Source: Myxococcales bacterium
Lineage (GTDB): Bacteria; Myxococcota; UBA727; VGSZ01
Assembly: GCA_023248635.1 (NCBI GenBank)
Contig: JAHFED010000001.1
Span: forward strand, 248,001-312,000
Length of the DNA: 64,000 nt
Reading direction: 5' to 3'
Within the stretch, counting starts at the first letter, position 1. Each line of letters begins with the position of its first letter. This document shows positions 1-12,574 of this stretch, piece after piece. The notes under the pieces are model-generated. The model worked only from the letters and a program-made list of their open reading frames with translations, was not told the DNA's origin and did no database searches. The translations under genes were made by a program, and so were the position numbers.

Positions 1-484
1 GAGTGCCGAACTCCAACGCAGTTCGCCCTTTCAATGCCAAGACAATGCGCGCAGCCTTGCTGGCAATCATTGTCTGGTGGTTGATGCACGAGAGCAAGAA
101 GGTCTCGACCAGCTGCGCTTCGCCGAGGTCGGCTTCGATGCGCACCAACGGCTCGTTTTCGAAGGCGATGGTGCCCTCGGGCATGGCCCACACGTCGCCG
201 CCGAAGCGAAAGCCGCGCAGGTACTCGACGAAGGCCGGGCTCATGGCTTTCTTCAGCCCGGGGATCTGGTGCAGCACGTCGATTTGTTCGTCGGTGAAGC
301 GCAGCTGTTCCAGATAGCGCAGCGCCCGCTCGAGGCCGGCGACGACCAGGAAGCGCCGGTTCTTGGGCAGGCGCCGCACGAACAGCTCGCAGGTCGCTTT
401 GCGGTGGGCCTCGCCATGGTGGAAGTAAGCAGCCAACATGGTCAGCTGGTAGAGGTCGGTGTGCAGCGCGTGCGTTGCGGTCAT
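1..484 (-). CDS. pncB: Nicotinate phosphoribosyltransferase, N-terminal part (cut by the left edge)
   Basis: The reverse strand reads MTATHALHTDLYQLTMLAAY from an ATG at 484 and stays open to base 1, giving about 161 residues. The start (TDLYQLTM), a RFLVVAGLERAL stretch, the FIAFENEPLVRIEA-like strand and the final ALEFGT are hallmarks of nicotinate phosphoribosyltransferase, which joins nicotinate to PRPP to make NaMN in the NAD salvage pathway in the cytoplasm. The catalytic histidine region lies beyond the edge. It is transcribed away from the zinc-ribbon gene that starts at 544, so the 59 bases between them should hold two promoters. Confidence 0.9.
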   Translation of the reverse strand, partial: MTATHALHTDLYQLTMLAAYFHHGEAHRKATCELFVRRLPKNRRFLVVAGLERALRYLEQLRFTDEQIDVLHQIPGLKKAMSPAFVEYLRGFRFGGDVWAMPEGTIAFENEPLVRIEADLGEAQLVETFLLSCINHQTMIASKAARIVLALKGRTALEFGT

Positions 485-543
485 GGCGCGAACCATACTG
501 CGGACGCGCCCTCAGGAGGCACAGAGAAGGGACCCTGCGCGAC

Positions 544-1944
544 ATGACCAACGACGTCATCGCTCTGTCCTGTCCCGCCTGCAGCGCTGGCGGTGCCCCC
601 CAGGCCCTGGCCGCGGGAGCGTCGTTGGACGGCGCATCTTGTCGACGCTGTGGGGGCACCCTGCTGCCGACGACGGGGTCTGAACGTCTGTTGCACGAGG
701 AGTTGGCCATGGATCGCGCCGCCCTCGTCGAACTCGCCGAATCCTTCGGCGGCCGGCGGTTCGCCTGTGGCCACTGCCAGGCCAAGATGCGCTCCCTGAT
801 TCTGCGCGGCGTCGACGTCGACCTCTGTTTTCACTGCGGAGCGCTCTGGCTCGATCGGGGCGAGCTCGAGCTCCTGTCGAACAACCGGCACCAAGGCTTG
901 ACGACGACGACGACGACGACGACGACCTTGCAGGTACGTCCCCAAGGGACCGTCCGCCTCGATGCTCGGCACCCTCTCTTGCGATCCGTCGGTAGGATCT
1001 TTTCCTACCTTGGCGGGCTGGTCGGCGCTGCCGTCGGCCTGCATCTCTTGGATCCGCCCAAGCTGATTCTCGCCGTGTTCTTGTTGCTGGCGGGGCTGGC
1101 GATGACGCGAAGGCGCATCGTCGACGTGTTTCCGCGCGCCCGTCGCTTCTTGCGCTCGCGTCGCTTCATGCCCACCGACGCCCGCGATGAAGACGCCGAG
1201 CGCCTCGACGACCGCACCTTTGTCGTCGTGCGCCCCCTGCTCCACCGCCACTTTGCGTTCTCGGTCTTTGCCGACAGCTGCGGGCGAACCCTCGCACCCC
1301 TGCACAGCGGGAGTGCGCGGAGCGTGGGACGTCAGGCGTTGATCCATGCCCGCCGCCTGGGTGCCGTCGTCGTCGTCGATCCGCGTTTGGGCGGCAGCGT
1401 GCCCGCGGGTCCGGCCCTGCCCGTCTTTCCCGACGCCTTCTCGATGGTCGTCGACCAGGGCTCATCGGCCTTCACCCTGTTCCAAGCCGTCGGAACCAGC
1501 GGAGCGCCGGTGTTCACGATGCAAAACGCGGTGCCGGCCCGAGGTGATGAATCGCGCGCCGAGCGACTGGCCTTGTGCTTTTGCATCGAGCTGCCCTCGC
1601 GCCTGGGCACGCCTGGAGCGCGCCTGCGGTTCCACGACGCGGGCCGGGACCACACCGTCGTCGTCGGCGATGCCGGCGAGCCTCTGGCTGCCATCCACCG
1701 CCGTTCCAACCGCGGGCTCGATTGGCTCACAGTGGCTCTGGCGGGGCGCGCGACTCGCATCCATCTGGTCTGGGCCCCCCTGGGCCTGAGGCTCCCCTTC
1801 TTCGATGACGCCGGCAGACGCCCCGGCCACCTCACGCTCGACGATCGGTGCCTCACAGTCGAGCTCGACGCCAACGCCGACGTCGACGTCCGCTTCGCGT
1901 GCTGCGTGCTCGCCGCCCACGCAGCACTCGAGGCCGGGGGCTGA
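544..1944 (+). CDS. Zinc-ribbon (TFIIB-type) membrane protein
   Basis: A 466-residue protein. The start at 544 is preferred over earlier codons because AGGAGG lies about 25 bases upstream and the protein then begins directly with a zinc ribbon. CPAC at residues 10-13 pairs with CRRC at 33-36, and a second ribbon has CGHC at 75-78 and CFHC at 95-98 followed by GALWLDRGEL, the typical zf-TFIIB ending. A run of nine threonines encoded by an ACG microsatellite follows. Next comes a hydrophobic stretch at about residues 150-190, probably one or two membrane helices, and then a soluble C-terminal domain that I do not recognise. The role is unknown; the family is usually linked to nucleic-acid or protein binding. 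Confidence 0.75.
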   Translation: MTNDVIALSCPACSAGGAPQALAAGASLDGASCRRCGGTLLPTTGSERLLHEELAMDRAALVELAESFGGRRFACGHCQAKMRSLILRGVDVDLCFHCGALWLDRGELELLSNNRHQGLTTTTTTTTTLQVRPQGTVRLDARHPLLRSVGRIFSYLGGLVGAAVGLHLLDPPKLILAVFLLLAGLAMTRRRIVDVFPRARRFLRSRRFMPTDARDEDAERLDDRTFVVVRPLLHRHFAFSVFADSCGRTLAPLHSGSARSVGRQALIHARRLGAVVVVDPRLGGSVPAGPALPVFPDAFSMVVDQGSSAFTLFQAVGTSGAPVFTMQNAVPARGDESRAERLALCFCIELPSRLGTPGARLRFHDAGRDHTVVVGDAGEPLAAIHRRSNRGLDWLTVALAGRATRIHLVWAPLGLRLPFFDDAGRRPGHLTLDDRCLTVELDANADVDVRFACCVLAAHAALEAGG

Positions 1945-1998
1945 CGACGAGGGCGGAAGGGCGACGACAGGCGGTGGAGGCCGGCGTAGAGTGAGCTC

Positions 1999-3087
1999 GT
2001 GCTTGGACCGCTGCTTCACCCCTTGGATCGACGCCAGCAAACGCTGCTGCTGACGACCTTGGCCTTCGCCGGCGCTCAAGCGGCCGACCTGTGGGCGCTC
2101 TTGCCCGACGAGCTGCGCGCGGCCCTGCACGAAAAACAGCAGAAGCTCGAGGAGATCCCGCGGGATCGTCGCGTGCCGCTGATGCTGCGCGAGCTCAAGG
2201 GCCTCATGAGCTTCCGATCCCAAAAGGGCATCGACGGCGTCGAACCTTCGTGGCTGGCGGCGGGCTTCAAAGGCGAAAACCCTCGCATTATTGCGGCTGT
2301 ACTGATGTATCTGCCCTCGTCCTTGTCCAAACAGATCGTGGCGCGCCTCCCGGAAAACGTGCAGCACGCCCTGCCCTCGCGCGAGCAAATGAAGGGTGTC
2401 CCTCTCGAGGTGGTGAAGCTGGTCCGGGCCCGCTTCGACGCGAAGTTCATCTCCATGCCCCTCGAAGGGGAGCTGTCGTCGTTGGCCTTCGCCGACCTCG
2501 TGCTCTTGTCGGCCAAGGAGCTGATCGTGCTGGTGCGCAACATCGGGGCCGACGAGGTGGCTTGTGCCTTTCTCGCCGTGGGCAAGCGCGCGCTCGCGGA
2601 ATTCCTGTCGAAGCTCTCGACCCAAGACGGTGAGGAGTTGATCGCCGCCGTTCGCCGCGCCGACATGAAGGACGGGATGGAGCTGAAGTCGGCGCAGGCC
2701 TTCCTCGGCAAGATTCTGGCAGCGCCGTCGACGTCGTCGCGTCCGGTGGGGCAGAACACCGCTCCCAAGGCCTCAGCCAACACCAGCGGCGTCGCCTTCA
2801 CCAACACCGACGAGCTCTTCCAAAAGGCCGGGCTGTACCGCTTGGCCCGCGCCGTCTGCGTCGACGAGCCCTTGCCCATTCGGCAAATCGTTCAGCGCTT
2901 TCCGCGGGCCCACGGGCGCTTGCTGCTCGAGTACATCGATCGAGTGCGCGAACGGGAGCCCGACGAGCAACAGGTTCGTCGGCTGCGCGATCAGATCGTC
3001 GACATGCTGGCCAACCTCTCCCGACGCGGAAAGATCGATCAGCGCTTCGGGGCGGTGCCGGCTCGCTTCGAGGTTCGTTCGGCCTGA
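1999..3087 (+). CDS. Helical-repeat protein with weak FliG-like character
   Basis: A 362-residue protein starting at a GTG at 1999. It is rich in helices. Two stretches, PRIIAAVLMYLPSSLSKQIV and a later EELIAAVRRA segment, recall the repeated armadillo-like units of FliG (flagellar rotor), but the conserved FliG C-terminal charged residues are not evident and no other motility gene lies in the window. There is no signal peptide or membrane segment. Its last 49 bases overlap the 3' end of the DUF1871-like gene on the other strand. The FliG resemblance is an impression from reading, so the function should be treated as unknown. Confidence 0.6.
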   Translation: MLGPLLHPLDRRQQTLLLTTLAFAGAQAADLWALLPDELRAALHEKQQKLEEIPRDRRVPLMLRELKGLMSFRSQKGIDGVEPSWLAAGFKGENPRIIAAVLMYLPSSLSKQIVARLPENVQHALPSREQMKGVPLEVVKLVRARFDAKFISMPLEGELSSLAFADLVLLSAKELIVLVRNIGADEVACAFLAVGKRALAEFLSKLSTQDGEELIAAVRRADMKDGMELKSAQAFLGKILAAPSTSSRPVGQNTAPKASANTSGVAFTNTDELFQKAGLYRLARAVCVDEPLPIRQIVQRFPRAHGRLLLEYIDRVREREPDEQQVRRLRDQIVDMLANLSRRGKIDQRFGAVPARFEVRSA

Positions 3088-3377
3088 TCGTCGACGAGCC
3101 CAGCGGCCTGCAGCTCGGCGAAGAGCTCAAGACCCACCGCGCGACAGCGTTCCACGGGAAAGTCCGTTGGCGTGAAATAGGCGGAGTAGACCTTGGCGAC
3201 CAGCGCCACGGCGGCGTCGGCGCTGTGCACGTTGGCAATCTCCCAGGCGATGGCCCGGATCTCGGGATGGAACTCGTCGGGCGGCGCGCCGCTGGCCAAG
3301 AGTCCATACGGGTCCCATTTGTTCACGACGCGGGCGATGACCGCGAAGCGCTGGGGGTCGACGGTCGTCGGGGCCAT
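3039..3377 (-). CDS. Small DUF1871-like protein
   Basis: A 112-residue protein starting at the ATG at 3377 (MAPTTVDPQRF). The core VVNKWDPYGLLASGAPPDEF followed by PEIRAIAWEI matches the pattern of DUF1871, small proteins with a WDP...GL...P..EY/F..E signature and no established role. It begins 8 bases after the gyrB stop codon on the same strand, so it is probably co-transcribed with gyrB. It overlaps tail-to-tail by 49 bases with the plus-strand gene ending at 3087. An earlier in-frame ATG exists, but it would lie inside gyrB and give an arginine-rich leader. Confidence 0.7.
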   Translation of the reverse strand: MAPTTVDPQRFAVIARVVNKWDPYGLLASGAPPDEFHPEIRAIAWEIANVHSADAAVALVAKVYSAYFTPTDFPVERCRAVGLELFAELQAAGLVDDQAERTSKRAGTAPKR

Positions 3378-3385
3378 GTGCGCGC

Positions 3386-5911
<2,526 letters not shown>

Positions 5912-6043
5912 GGCGTCCAAATTCAGGCCGCCGTCGTCGTCAAAACAGCCTTTCTCGTACCACGCGCATCGCAGTCGCAGAAGCTCGAACTTCGAGACGC
6001 GCCGTCGACAAGCGGCGGGTTTGTCAAGGGTCCGCGCGCGAAA

Positions 6044-7198
6044 TCAGGCCCGCGCCAGACGCAGACGCGTGATCTCCGAGGGAGCGCCGACCCGCACCGG
6101 CGGCCCCCAGTACCCAGTGCCCCTCGAGGTGTAGACCCACAAGTCCTTGAGCCGCTCCAGGCCGGCGGTGAAGGGCTGCTGCAGGCGCACGAAGAAGATC
6201 CACGGGAAGAACTGACCCCCGTGCGTGTGCCCTGAGAGCTGCAAGTCGTAGCCACATTCGGCGGCGACGAAGCAGGAGCGGGGTTGGTGGGCCAGCAAGA
6301 GCCGGAGGCCGGCGGGCGGAGCGCCGTCGATGGCCTTGCGCGGATCGGACCGGTGCTCGGGGACGATCGAGTGTGCATTGAAATCGGTGACCCCAGCGAC
6401 GACGACGTCGACGTCGCCGTGCCTCAACACCACGTGCTCGTTCATCAGCCCGCGCAGGCCCAGCCGCGAGAGCTCGGCGCACCACGCGTCGGCGCCGGAG
6501 TAATACTCGTGGTTGCCGGTGCAGAAAAAGACGCCGTGCTTGCCCGCCAGACGCCCCAGAGGTGCCACCTGCTCGGCGAGGTCGACCACGCTGCCGTCGA
6601 CGATGTCGCCGGTGACGGCCACCAGATCGGCATTCAGCGCGTTGACGCCGTCGACGATGGCCTCGAGGTAGCCCTTCTTGATGGTGGGTCCGACGTGGAT
6701 GTCGGTGATTTGCACGATGGTGAAGCCCTCGAGGCCTACCGGGAGATCGCGGATCGGGACGACGACGTCGACGACGGCGGCGCGCCGCCGGGCACCGAGG
6801 CCTCCGAGAGCTGTCAACGCCGTCGAGGTGCCGAGCAGCACCCAATTGGTGAGTTGTAGAAGCGACTGCCGCCGCGCGGGATCTTCCGGCAACGTCGACG
6901 ACGCCTTCATCACCAACCAGGCCACATCGCGCAGCACGGTGAAGGTCAACACGAACGAGAAGAGGCCCATGGCCGTGAATCCGAGCCACGAGACGACGTC
7001 GGCCGCGGGGCCACGCAATACGAAGCGAGCAGCGAAGGCCAGCGGCAGCAGCAGCGCGAAGGTGACGACGGCGCCCCAGGCCAGTGCACGCGTCGGTCCG
7101 GTCAAGCCAGGGGGAACCAAGCGCCACCCCAGGTAGGCATGCACCCCAAGGATGAGGCTCGTCACCACGGCGAAGAAAGCGATGAAGCGTCCGGGCAT
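6044..7198 (-). CDS. Membrane-anchored calcineurin-type metallophosphoesterase
   Basis: A 384-residue protein. Four hydrophobic helices lie at about 5-28, 38-60, 66-90 and 115-135, then a metallophosphoesterase domain with all its motifs: TDIHVG (D166, H168), GDIVDG (about 197), GNHEYY (228-233), LLAHQP and GHTHGGQ. These bind two metal ions. The four-helix anchor plus YkuE/YaeI-like domain fits the bacterial membrane phosphoesterase family, some members of which act on lipid-linked phosphates such as UDP-diacylglucosamine. The true substrate cannot be read from the sequence. It is read towards gyrB, from which it is separated by 186 bases. Confidence 0.88.
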   Translation of the reverse strand: MPGRFIAFFAVVTSLILGVHAYLGWRLVPPGLTGPTRALAWGAVVTFALLLPLAFAARFVLRGPAADVVSWLGFTAMGLFSFVLTFTVLRDVAWLVMKASSTLPEDPARRQSLLQLTNWVLLGTSTALTALGGLGARRRAAVVDVVVPIRDLPVGLEGFTIVQITDIHVGPTIKKGYLEAIVDGVNALNADLVAVTGDIVDGSVVDLAEQVAPLGRLAGKHGVFFCTGNHEYYSGADAWCAELSRLGLRGLMNEHVVLRHGDVDVVVAGVTDFNAHSIVPEHRSDPRKAIDGAPPAGLRLLLAHQPRSCFVAAECGYDLQLSGHTHGGQFFPWIFFVRLQQPFTAGLERLKDLWVYTSRGTGYWGPPVRVGAPSEITRLRLARA

Positions 7199-7283
7199 CC
7201 ACGCGACTACGAACGTGAGCTCAACCCCACAACGGGCTTGGGCTTCTGATGTTCAGCTGGCGGCCCGCGTTGATGCTCAAGAA

Positions 7284-7310
7284 CAAAAAAAGCGGGCCCT
7301 CAGGCCCGCT
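7284..7310 (-). terminator. Rho-independent terminator behind the cysteine-rich lipoprotein gene
   Basis: On the minus strand AGCGGGCC-TGAG-GGCCCGCT forms a perfect 8-bp stem (7291-7310) followed at once by TTTTTTTGTTC. It lies 31 bases after the stop codon of the lipoprotein gene at 7341. Confidence 0.88.
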
Positions 7311-7340
7311 CTTCAGCTGGAGAGCGCAGGCTCAACCAGT

Positions 7341-7688
7341 TCAGCCGGCGAGGCACTCGCCGAGCGCCTTGACCTGGTCCTCGCAGGCGCCGTCGGCGCC
7401 GCTGGCCTCAACGCCGAAGAACTTGCCGTCGACGCCATCGATCTCGTCGCAGGTGCCGTTGGCGACGAGGCAGGCGGAGGCGGCATCGCTCTCAGCCGCG
7501 CACGTGGCCTGGAGCTCTTTGCAATCAGCGTCGGCGTCGCAGTCGTCCTGGGCGTCTTGGCAGAACTTGGCCGGGTCGGCCTCTTCCGCGCACTCAGCGG
7601 ACTTGATGCACGCCTGGGCGGCGTTGCTGAGGCAGCCACCGGTGGTGGCGAGGGCGGCGAGGGCGAACAAAACGGCAATCTTCTTCAT
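7341..7688 (-). CDS. Small cysteine-rich lipoprotein
   Basis: A 115-residue protein starting at the ATG at 7688, six bases after a strong AGGAG ribosome-binding site (CAGGAGAGTTCC). MKKIAVLFALAALATTGGC is a signal peptide with a lipobox, so the mature protein starts at Cys19. About a dozen further cysteines are spread as C-x(7-12)-C over the whole mature part, with many Asp, Glu and Ala residues. This suggests a small disulphide-stabilised periplasmic or outer-membrane protein. The pattern is common among myxobacterial lipoproteins of unknown role. It has its own terminator and is divergent from atpG. Confidence 0.82.
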   Translation of the reverse strand: MKKIAVLFALAALATTGGCLSNAAQACIKSAECAEEADPAKFCQDAQDDCDADADCKELQATCAAESDAASACLVANGTCDEIDGVDGKFFGVEASGADGACEDQVKALGECLAG

Positions 7689-7958
7689 GGAACTCTCCTG
7701 TGCCTTGGATAGGGGGCGGCGCCTTCCTAACACAGAAGGTGGCAGGCAAGACAACTGGGGATCTCCAAATGCGCCCGGCCCGAATCAGGGCGCTCTGGAA
7801 GCTGCGTCGGCTTGCCGCACGGCAGCCTTGTCAGCCCAGCGTCGTCGTCGCCTTCGGTTCCGGCTGGCAGCGGGCACTGTGCCACAGGTGTTGGGGTGCG
7901 GCTTTACGACGTGGAGGCGATCCGATAGCGGCGGTCTTCCCTCCGATGGAGCGTTGCC

Positions 7959-8859
<901 letters not shown>

Positions 8860-8870
<11 letters not shown>

Positions 8871-9385
8871 CGTCGGGCAGAAACGGCCCCTCGAAGTCCG
8901 GTGGGTAGACGACTTCGTAACGGCATCACCCACCACCGCCACGGCCACACCGTGGTGCAGGTCGTTGCCCAGCACGGCGACGTTTTCGATGACGTCCCGG
9001 ATGCATGCCAAGGCGACGTCGAGCTCGCTGGTGAGGAGGTGAATCAGCATGAAAGGTGCTGCACCCAAGTACTCGTAGGCGTCGTCCACAATCGCCCCAT
9101 GATCCCCGATCTCGGGGAACTTCGGCCGCGGAGCGGTCTCGTACATCTCCCTCGGGGATGCTCTTCTGGGAGCTCTGGTGCAGACCTCCCCCCGCGCCGG
9201 CAGAGCCGGACGCGGGGCCCCCCACCAACTCCGCGTTCCGCGGGCGCGCTTCACGCGCACCATCCCGCAGAACATCAAGCGGACGCGGGATGAGAGCGTT
9301 CGACGAGGAGTTGGGGCAGCACGTAGCGGATGTCGAGATCCGGATTGTCGAGCCGTTCCGGATCGAGCCGGAGGAGGATCCGCAC
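8860..9385 (-). pseudogene. Interrupted small gene of unknown family
   Basis: A GTG at 9385 begins VRILLRLDPERLDNPDLDIR and ends at a TGA near 9275. About 110 bases of GC-rich, hairpin-forming DNA follow. Coding resumes in another frame as DDAYEYLGAAPFMLIHLLTS and continues through IRDVIENVAVLGNDL to VAVVGDA. One missing base then separates it from RYEVVYPPDFEGPFLPDVNP and a stop at 8860-8862. All three pieces have the codon bias of real genes and read well as one protein of about 130 residues. I therefore see a gene broken by a short insertion and a one-base deletion. It starts 3 bases after the epimerase stop codon, so it once closed that operon. Confidence 0.55.
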
Positions 9386-9387
9386 GC

Positions 9388-10314
9388 TCACGCGTACCGG
9401 AACGCAGTCAGCGTCTCGGTCTCGTCCCAGGTGTGGCGGAAACCCGTGGCCGCGCGAAACGCTGCGTCGTCGACGACGACGGGGTGTTTGAGGTGCTCGA
9501 TGGATTGCGCCGGGAGCCGTGGCAGGCCGAAGCGGCCAAACACCAAGGGCAACGCGGCCTCGGGCAAGGGCAGCGCGGTGCGACCCGCGAGCTTCACCAC
9601 CGACGAGAGCGGCAGCGGTAGGGGGCCAGCGACGTTGAATACCCCCTTGAGATCGCCCCCCGTCGACGCCGACGCTGCCAACACGATGGCCCGCGCCCCG
9701 TCTTCTTCGTGCATCACCTGAAAGAGGGGATCGAAGCCGAACACCATCGGCACGCGGCGACCCTCGAGAAAGCTCGCCAGGGTTCCTTTCCGAGACGAAC
9801 CTAGCATGTAGCAAATTCTCAGAATAACGGTCTTCAACTTCGGGGTGCGCCACAACGCCGACGCCGCAAACAAGTCGGCCGCGACAAGGTCCGCCAGCTC
9901 CGGGAAGGTGGCGACCGCCAGCGGGGGATCCGTCTCTTTATGATACAATGGAGCATCAGGAGCAGCGCCGTAAAAGGTGTGGCGTCCGACGAAGACGCAG
10001 GACTGCACCTCGTAGCGCTCGGCGTACTCGAACACGATGCGGGTGCCACCCAGGTTGATGCGGTAGCGCTCTTCGGCATCGGGGCTGAAGTGAGTGACGG
10101 TGGCGAGGTGCACGACGGCGTCGGGTCGGCGGGTGCGAAAGACGTCTTCGGCGGCGCGCTTGGTGAGGTCGACGGCGTGCATCTCGATGGCCTTGGGTGC
10201 ATCGGGCCACGGGCGTCGATCGATGCCGATGACCGTGTGCCGCTGCTCCAGCGCGACCTTGGCGACCAGCCGACCGAGGTTCGAAGAAATGCCCGTGATC
10301 AACAGCCGCATCAC
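9388..10314 (-). CDS. NAD-dependent epimerase/dehydratase (extended SDR)
   Basis: A 308-residue protein. The N-terminal Rossmann signature is [17 protein letters not shown] (a variant of GxxGxxG), followed by GIDRRPW and VDLTKRA. The sequence VVHLATVTHF fits the extended SDR fold. The usual YxxxK is replaced by a less clear YHKE segment, so activity is uncertain. It starts at GTG 10314 or ATG 10311, overlapping the stop codon of the acyltransferase gene, so the two are translationally coupled. This suggests a role in lipid or surface-sugar metabolism, but the substrate is unknown. Confidence 0.82.
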   Translation of the reverse strand: MMRLLITGISSNLGRLVAKVALEQRHTVIGIDRRPWPDAPKAIEMHAVDLTKRAAEDVFRTRRPDAVVHLATVTHFSPDAEERYRINLGGTRIVFEYAERYEVQSCVFVGRHTFYGAAPDAPLYHKETDPPLAVATFPELADLVAADLFAASALWRTPKLKTVILRICYMLGSSRKGTLASFLEGRRVPMVFGFDPLFQVMHEEDGARAIVLAASASTGGDLKGVFNVAGPLPLPLSSVVKLAGRTALPLPEAALPLVFGRFGLPRLPAQSIEHLKHPVVVDDAAFRAATGFRHTWDETETLTAFRYA

Positions 10315-11177
10315 TGTCCTCCGAGAAAGAACAGGGGACGCACGCGTTTTTCATGGCGCTTTCGGCCACCGTCGAGGAGAGCGCGAACCTCATTGCGCAC
10401 TTCATCGACCATTTTTTCGATGGTTTCATCGTCCTCTCGTCCAGTCCCCGAAAACACCATAGGTGAGCCAAAGTGGACCGAGCAGGGTCGCGGCAACGGC
10501 AGCGGCAGACCGTAAGCCGTCAGCGGGATGTAGGGCACGCCAAAGAGCCGGCCGAGCTTCTCGAGATTCATCACCGTGGGCAGCACGTCGCCGCCGCCGA
10601 TGAAGGCCATGGGGATGATGGGGCTCTTGGTCTGCAGCGCCAGACGCACGAAGCCTGTGCCGAAGCGCACCAACGACCAGCGCTCTTTGTACAGCTTGGC
10701 GGTGCCGCGGGCACCCTCGGGAAAGACCATCAACAAGCGGTCGTCGTTGAGCAGCTGCTGCGCATGCTCGGGCAGACCGGTGAGATGGCCCAGCTTCGCC
10801 GTCCACGACGACGACACCGGCAAGGCGGACAGGAATTTCTCGGCCATGCCCTGACACAAGCGTGGCGGTTCCAGCTCGAGGAAAGTGGCGCCCACGGTGA
10901 GGAGGCCGTCGATGGCGTAGCCGCCGGAGTGGTTGCCCACGATCATGGCGCGTCCGCGGGGAGGCACGTGCTCGATCCCCAGCGCCTCGACGCGGAAGTA
11001 CGAGCGGTAGAGCCTCTTCACGATGGTAAAGAAGACCTCGAGGTGGCGCTTGCTGGTTCCGTATTTGTCATAGCCCTGGGCCGAGAAGGGGATCTCGAGG
11101 CGAGCCACCCGAGCCGCAACGTCGTCGTCGATCAGAAGGGACAAGGCATCTCCTGCGGAGCCCGCAATGTACGCCAA
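10311..11177 (-). CDS. Lysophospholipid acyltransferase family protein (PlsC-like)
   Basis: A 288-residue protein. The catalytic block NHSGGYAID replaces the usual NHxxxxD spacing. The glycerolipid-binding [10 protein letters not shown] motif, the KYGTSKRH region and the [11 protein letters not shown] block are all present. The family moves acyl groups from acyl-CoA or acyl-ACP to lysophospholipids or related acceptors at the inner membrane. It is the first gene of a coupled pair with the epimerase at 9388. The upstream gap to the kinase (11178-11261) holds a degenerate hairpin repeat. Confidence 0.86.
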   Translation of the reverse strand: MAYIAGSAGDALSLLIDDDVAARVARLEIPFSAQGYDKYGTSKRHLEVFFTIVKRLYRSYFRVEALGIEHVPPRGRAMIVGNHSGGYAIDGLLTVGATFLELEPPRLCQGMAEKFLSALPVSSSWTAKLGHLTGLPEHAQQLLNDDRLLMVFPEGARGTAKLYKERWSLVRFGTGFVRLALQTKSPIIPMAFIGGGDVLPTVMNLEKLGRLFGVPYIPLTAYGLPLPLPRPCSVHFGSPMVFSGTGREDDETIEKMVDEVRNEVRALLDGGRKRHEKRVRPLFFLGGQ

Positions 11178-11189
11178 GACGCCCGCCCG

Positions 11190-11272
11190 TCTTGAAGTTC
11201 TGCTGGTTCAAGAGGCTGGCGCGTCTGAACATCAAAACGCCAATCGTTCTCTTGGCGCTTGCTATTGGCGGG
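11190..11272. repeat. Degenerate hairpin repeat
   Basis: The sequence CTTGAAGTTCTGCTGGTTCAAG, then GGCTGGCGCGTCTGAACATCAAAAC resembles the array units at 23998 in its right half and tail (GCG-TCT-GAACATCAAAAC). A second pairing, CGCCAATCGTTCTCTTGGCG, follows. It lies between the kinase and acyltransferase genes. Confidence 0.45.
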
Positions 11273-12503
11273 TGCGGGTGACGCGAACAGCAGGCTGTCG
11301 CTTCTTGCCAGTGGCAAGCCCGATGAGCCTTTCGACGCCGACACCCAGCCCCGAAAAGAGTGCTGCCGGCGCCATCAACGAGGCCCCGATCAAGCGCCCC
11401 ATCGTCGTCGGCGGCGGCCGCAGCTCGGGCTCGGAGTCAACGTCGTCGCCCCCCGCTGAGGGCGGCAGCGCGATCATCGTCGGCGCCAGCGGCACCGGGG
11501 GATCGAGCATCTCGAAGCCCGAGGCCAGAAAGTCCTCGCGCTCGGGCAAGGGGCGCTTCTGCGTGCGCGACGAATACTCGGCCACGGTGCCATCGAGCTC
11601 GGCGGAGACGTATTCGCCGACGAGCACGGCATTCGACGACGCCGGCAGCAGGCGCAGCGTCTCTTCGATCGAGAGGTGGAACTCGCGGGCGTTCTTGAAG
11701 CGCTTGTCCCGGTTGGGATGCAGCGCGCGCCTCAAGATCCGGTCGATGGTCTTGGGCAAGCCGCCGCGGTGGTCCGAAGCGTCAGGATAGTTTCCACCCC
11801 GGATGGCAGCGACGACGTCGTCTTCGTTGGCGTGATCGAAGAGGCGACGGCCCACCAAAAGCTCCCACAGCACGCAGCCGACGGCGAACACGTCGGCGCG
11901 GCGATCGAGGGGATCGGCGTTGATCTGCTCTGGCGACATGTAGCGGAACTTGCCTTTCACGATGCCGGCGCGGGTCATGACGCGCTGGATCTCGCTCTTG
12001 GCGACGCCGAAGTCGCAGACCTTGGCCTGACCCGAACGCGCGACCAGCACGTTTACGGGCGAGATGTCGCGGTGGATGAGCTTGAGCGGCTGGCCGTCGT
12101 CGTCGTTGCGCTCGTGCGCATAATGCAACCCGCAGAGCACGTCACCGGCGATGCGCAGCGCGTGTTGCACCGGGACGGGACGTCGGACGGCGTTGGCGTT
12201 GTCGATGACCCAACGCAGCGTCGCGCCAGAGATGTACTCCATGGCGATGAAGTAGGACCCGCGGTCTTCGCCGAAGTCGTAGATCTGCACGATGTGTGGG
12301 TGATCGAGCAGCGCCTGCACCCGCGCCTCGTCGACGAACATCGCTTCGATCTCGCGATCGCCCAGCAACTTCTTGTGGATGCGTTTGACGACCAGCGGTT
12401 TTTCGAAGCCCCCCGGGCCCGTTTTCTTGCCGACAAAAATCTCCGCCATCCCGCCGGCGGCGAGCAGCTCCGTCACTTCGTAGGGGCCGATCTTGTCGGA
12501 CAT
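11262..12503 (-). CDS. Hanks-type serine/threonine protein kinase
   Basis: A 413-residue kinase. The glycine loop is LLAAGGMAEIF (about 14-23), the ATP-anchoring Lys is K40 in PLVVKRIH, the helix-C Glu is near 59, the catalytic loop is HRDISPVN (D146, N151), DFG is at 164-166 and MSPEQ takes the place of APE. All residues needed for activity are there. After the kinase domain (ending near 290) comes a Pro-rich linker and a hydrophobic stretch at about 372-395 that may anchor it in the membrane. No PASTA or TPR sensor domain is present. Such kinases are numerous in myxobacteria; the target is unknown. Confidence 0.93.
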   Translation of the reverse strand: MSDKIGPYEVTELLAAGGMAEIFVGKKTGPGGFEKPLVVKRIHKKLLGDREIEAMFVDEARVQALLDHPHIVQIYDFGEDRGSYFIAMEYISGATLRWVIDNANAVRRPVPVQHALRIAGDVLCGLHYAHERNDDDGQPLKLIHRDISPVNVLVARSGQAKVCDFGVAKSEIQRVMTRAGIVKGKFRYMSPEQINADPLDRRADVFAVGCVLWELLVGRRLFDHANEDDVVAAIRGGNYPDASDHRGGLPKTIDRILRRALHPNRDKRFKNAREFHLSIEETLRLLPASSNAVLVGEYVSAELDGTVAEYSSRTQKRPLPEREDFLASGFEMLDPPVPLAPTMIALPPSAGGDDVDSEPELRPPPTTMGRLIGASLMAPAALFSGLGVGVERLIGLATGKKRQPAVRVTRTRQ

Positions 12504-12574
12504 CGTTCTGGGGTGTGCTCCTCGCTGTGGCCGAACGGGTGTGGGACGCGCTGGTTGGTTGTAGACTTGTGCGC

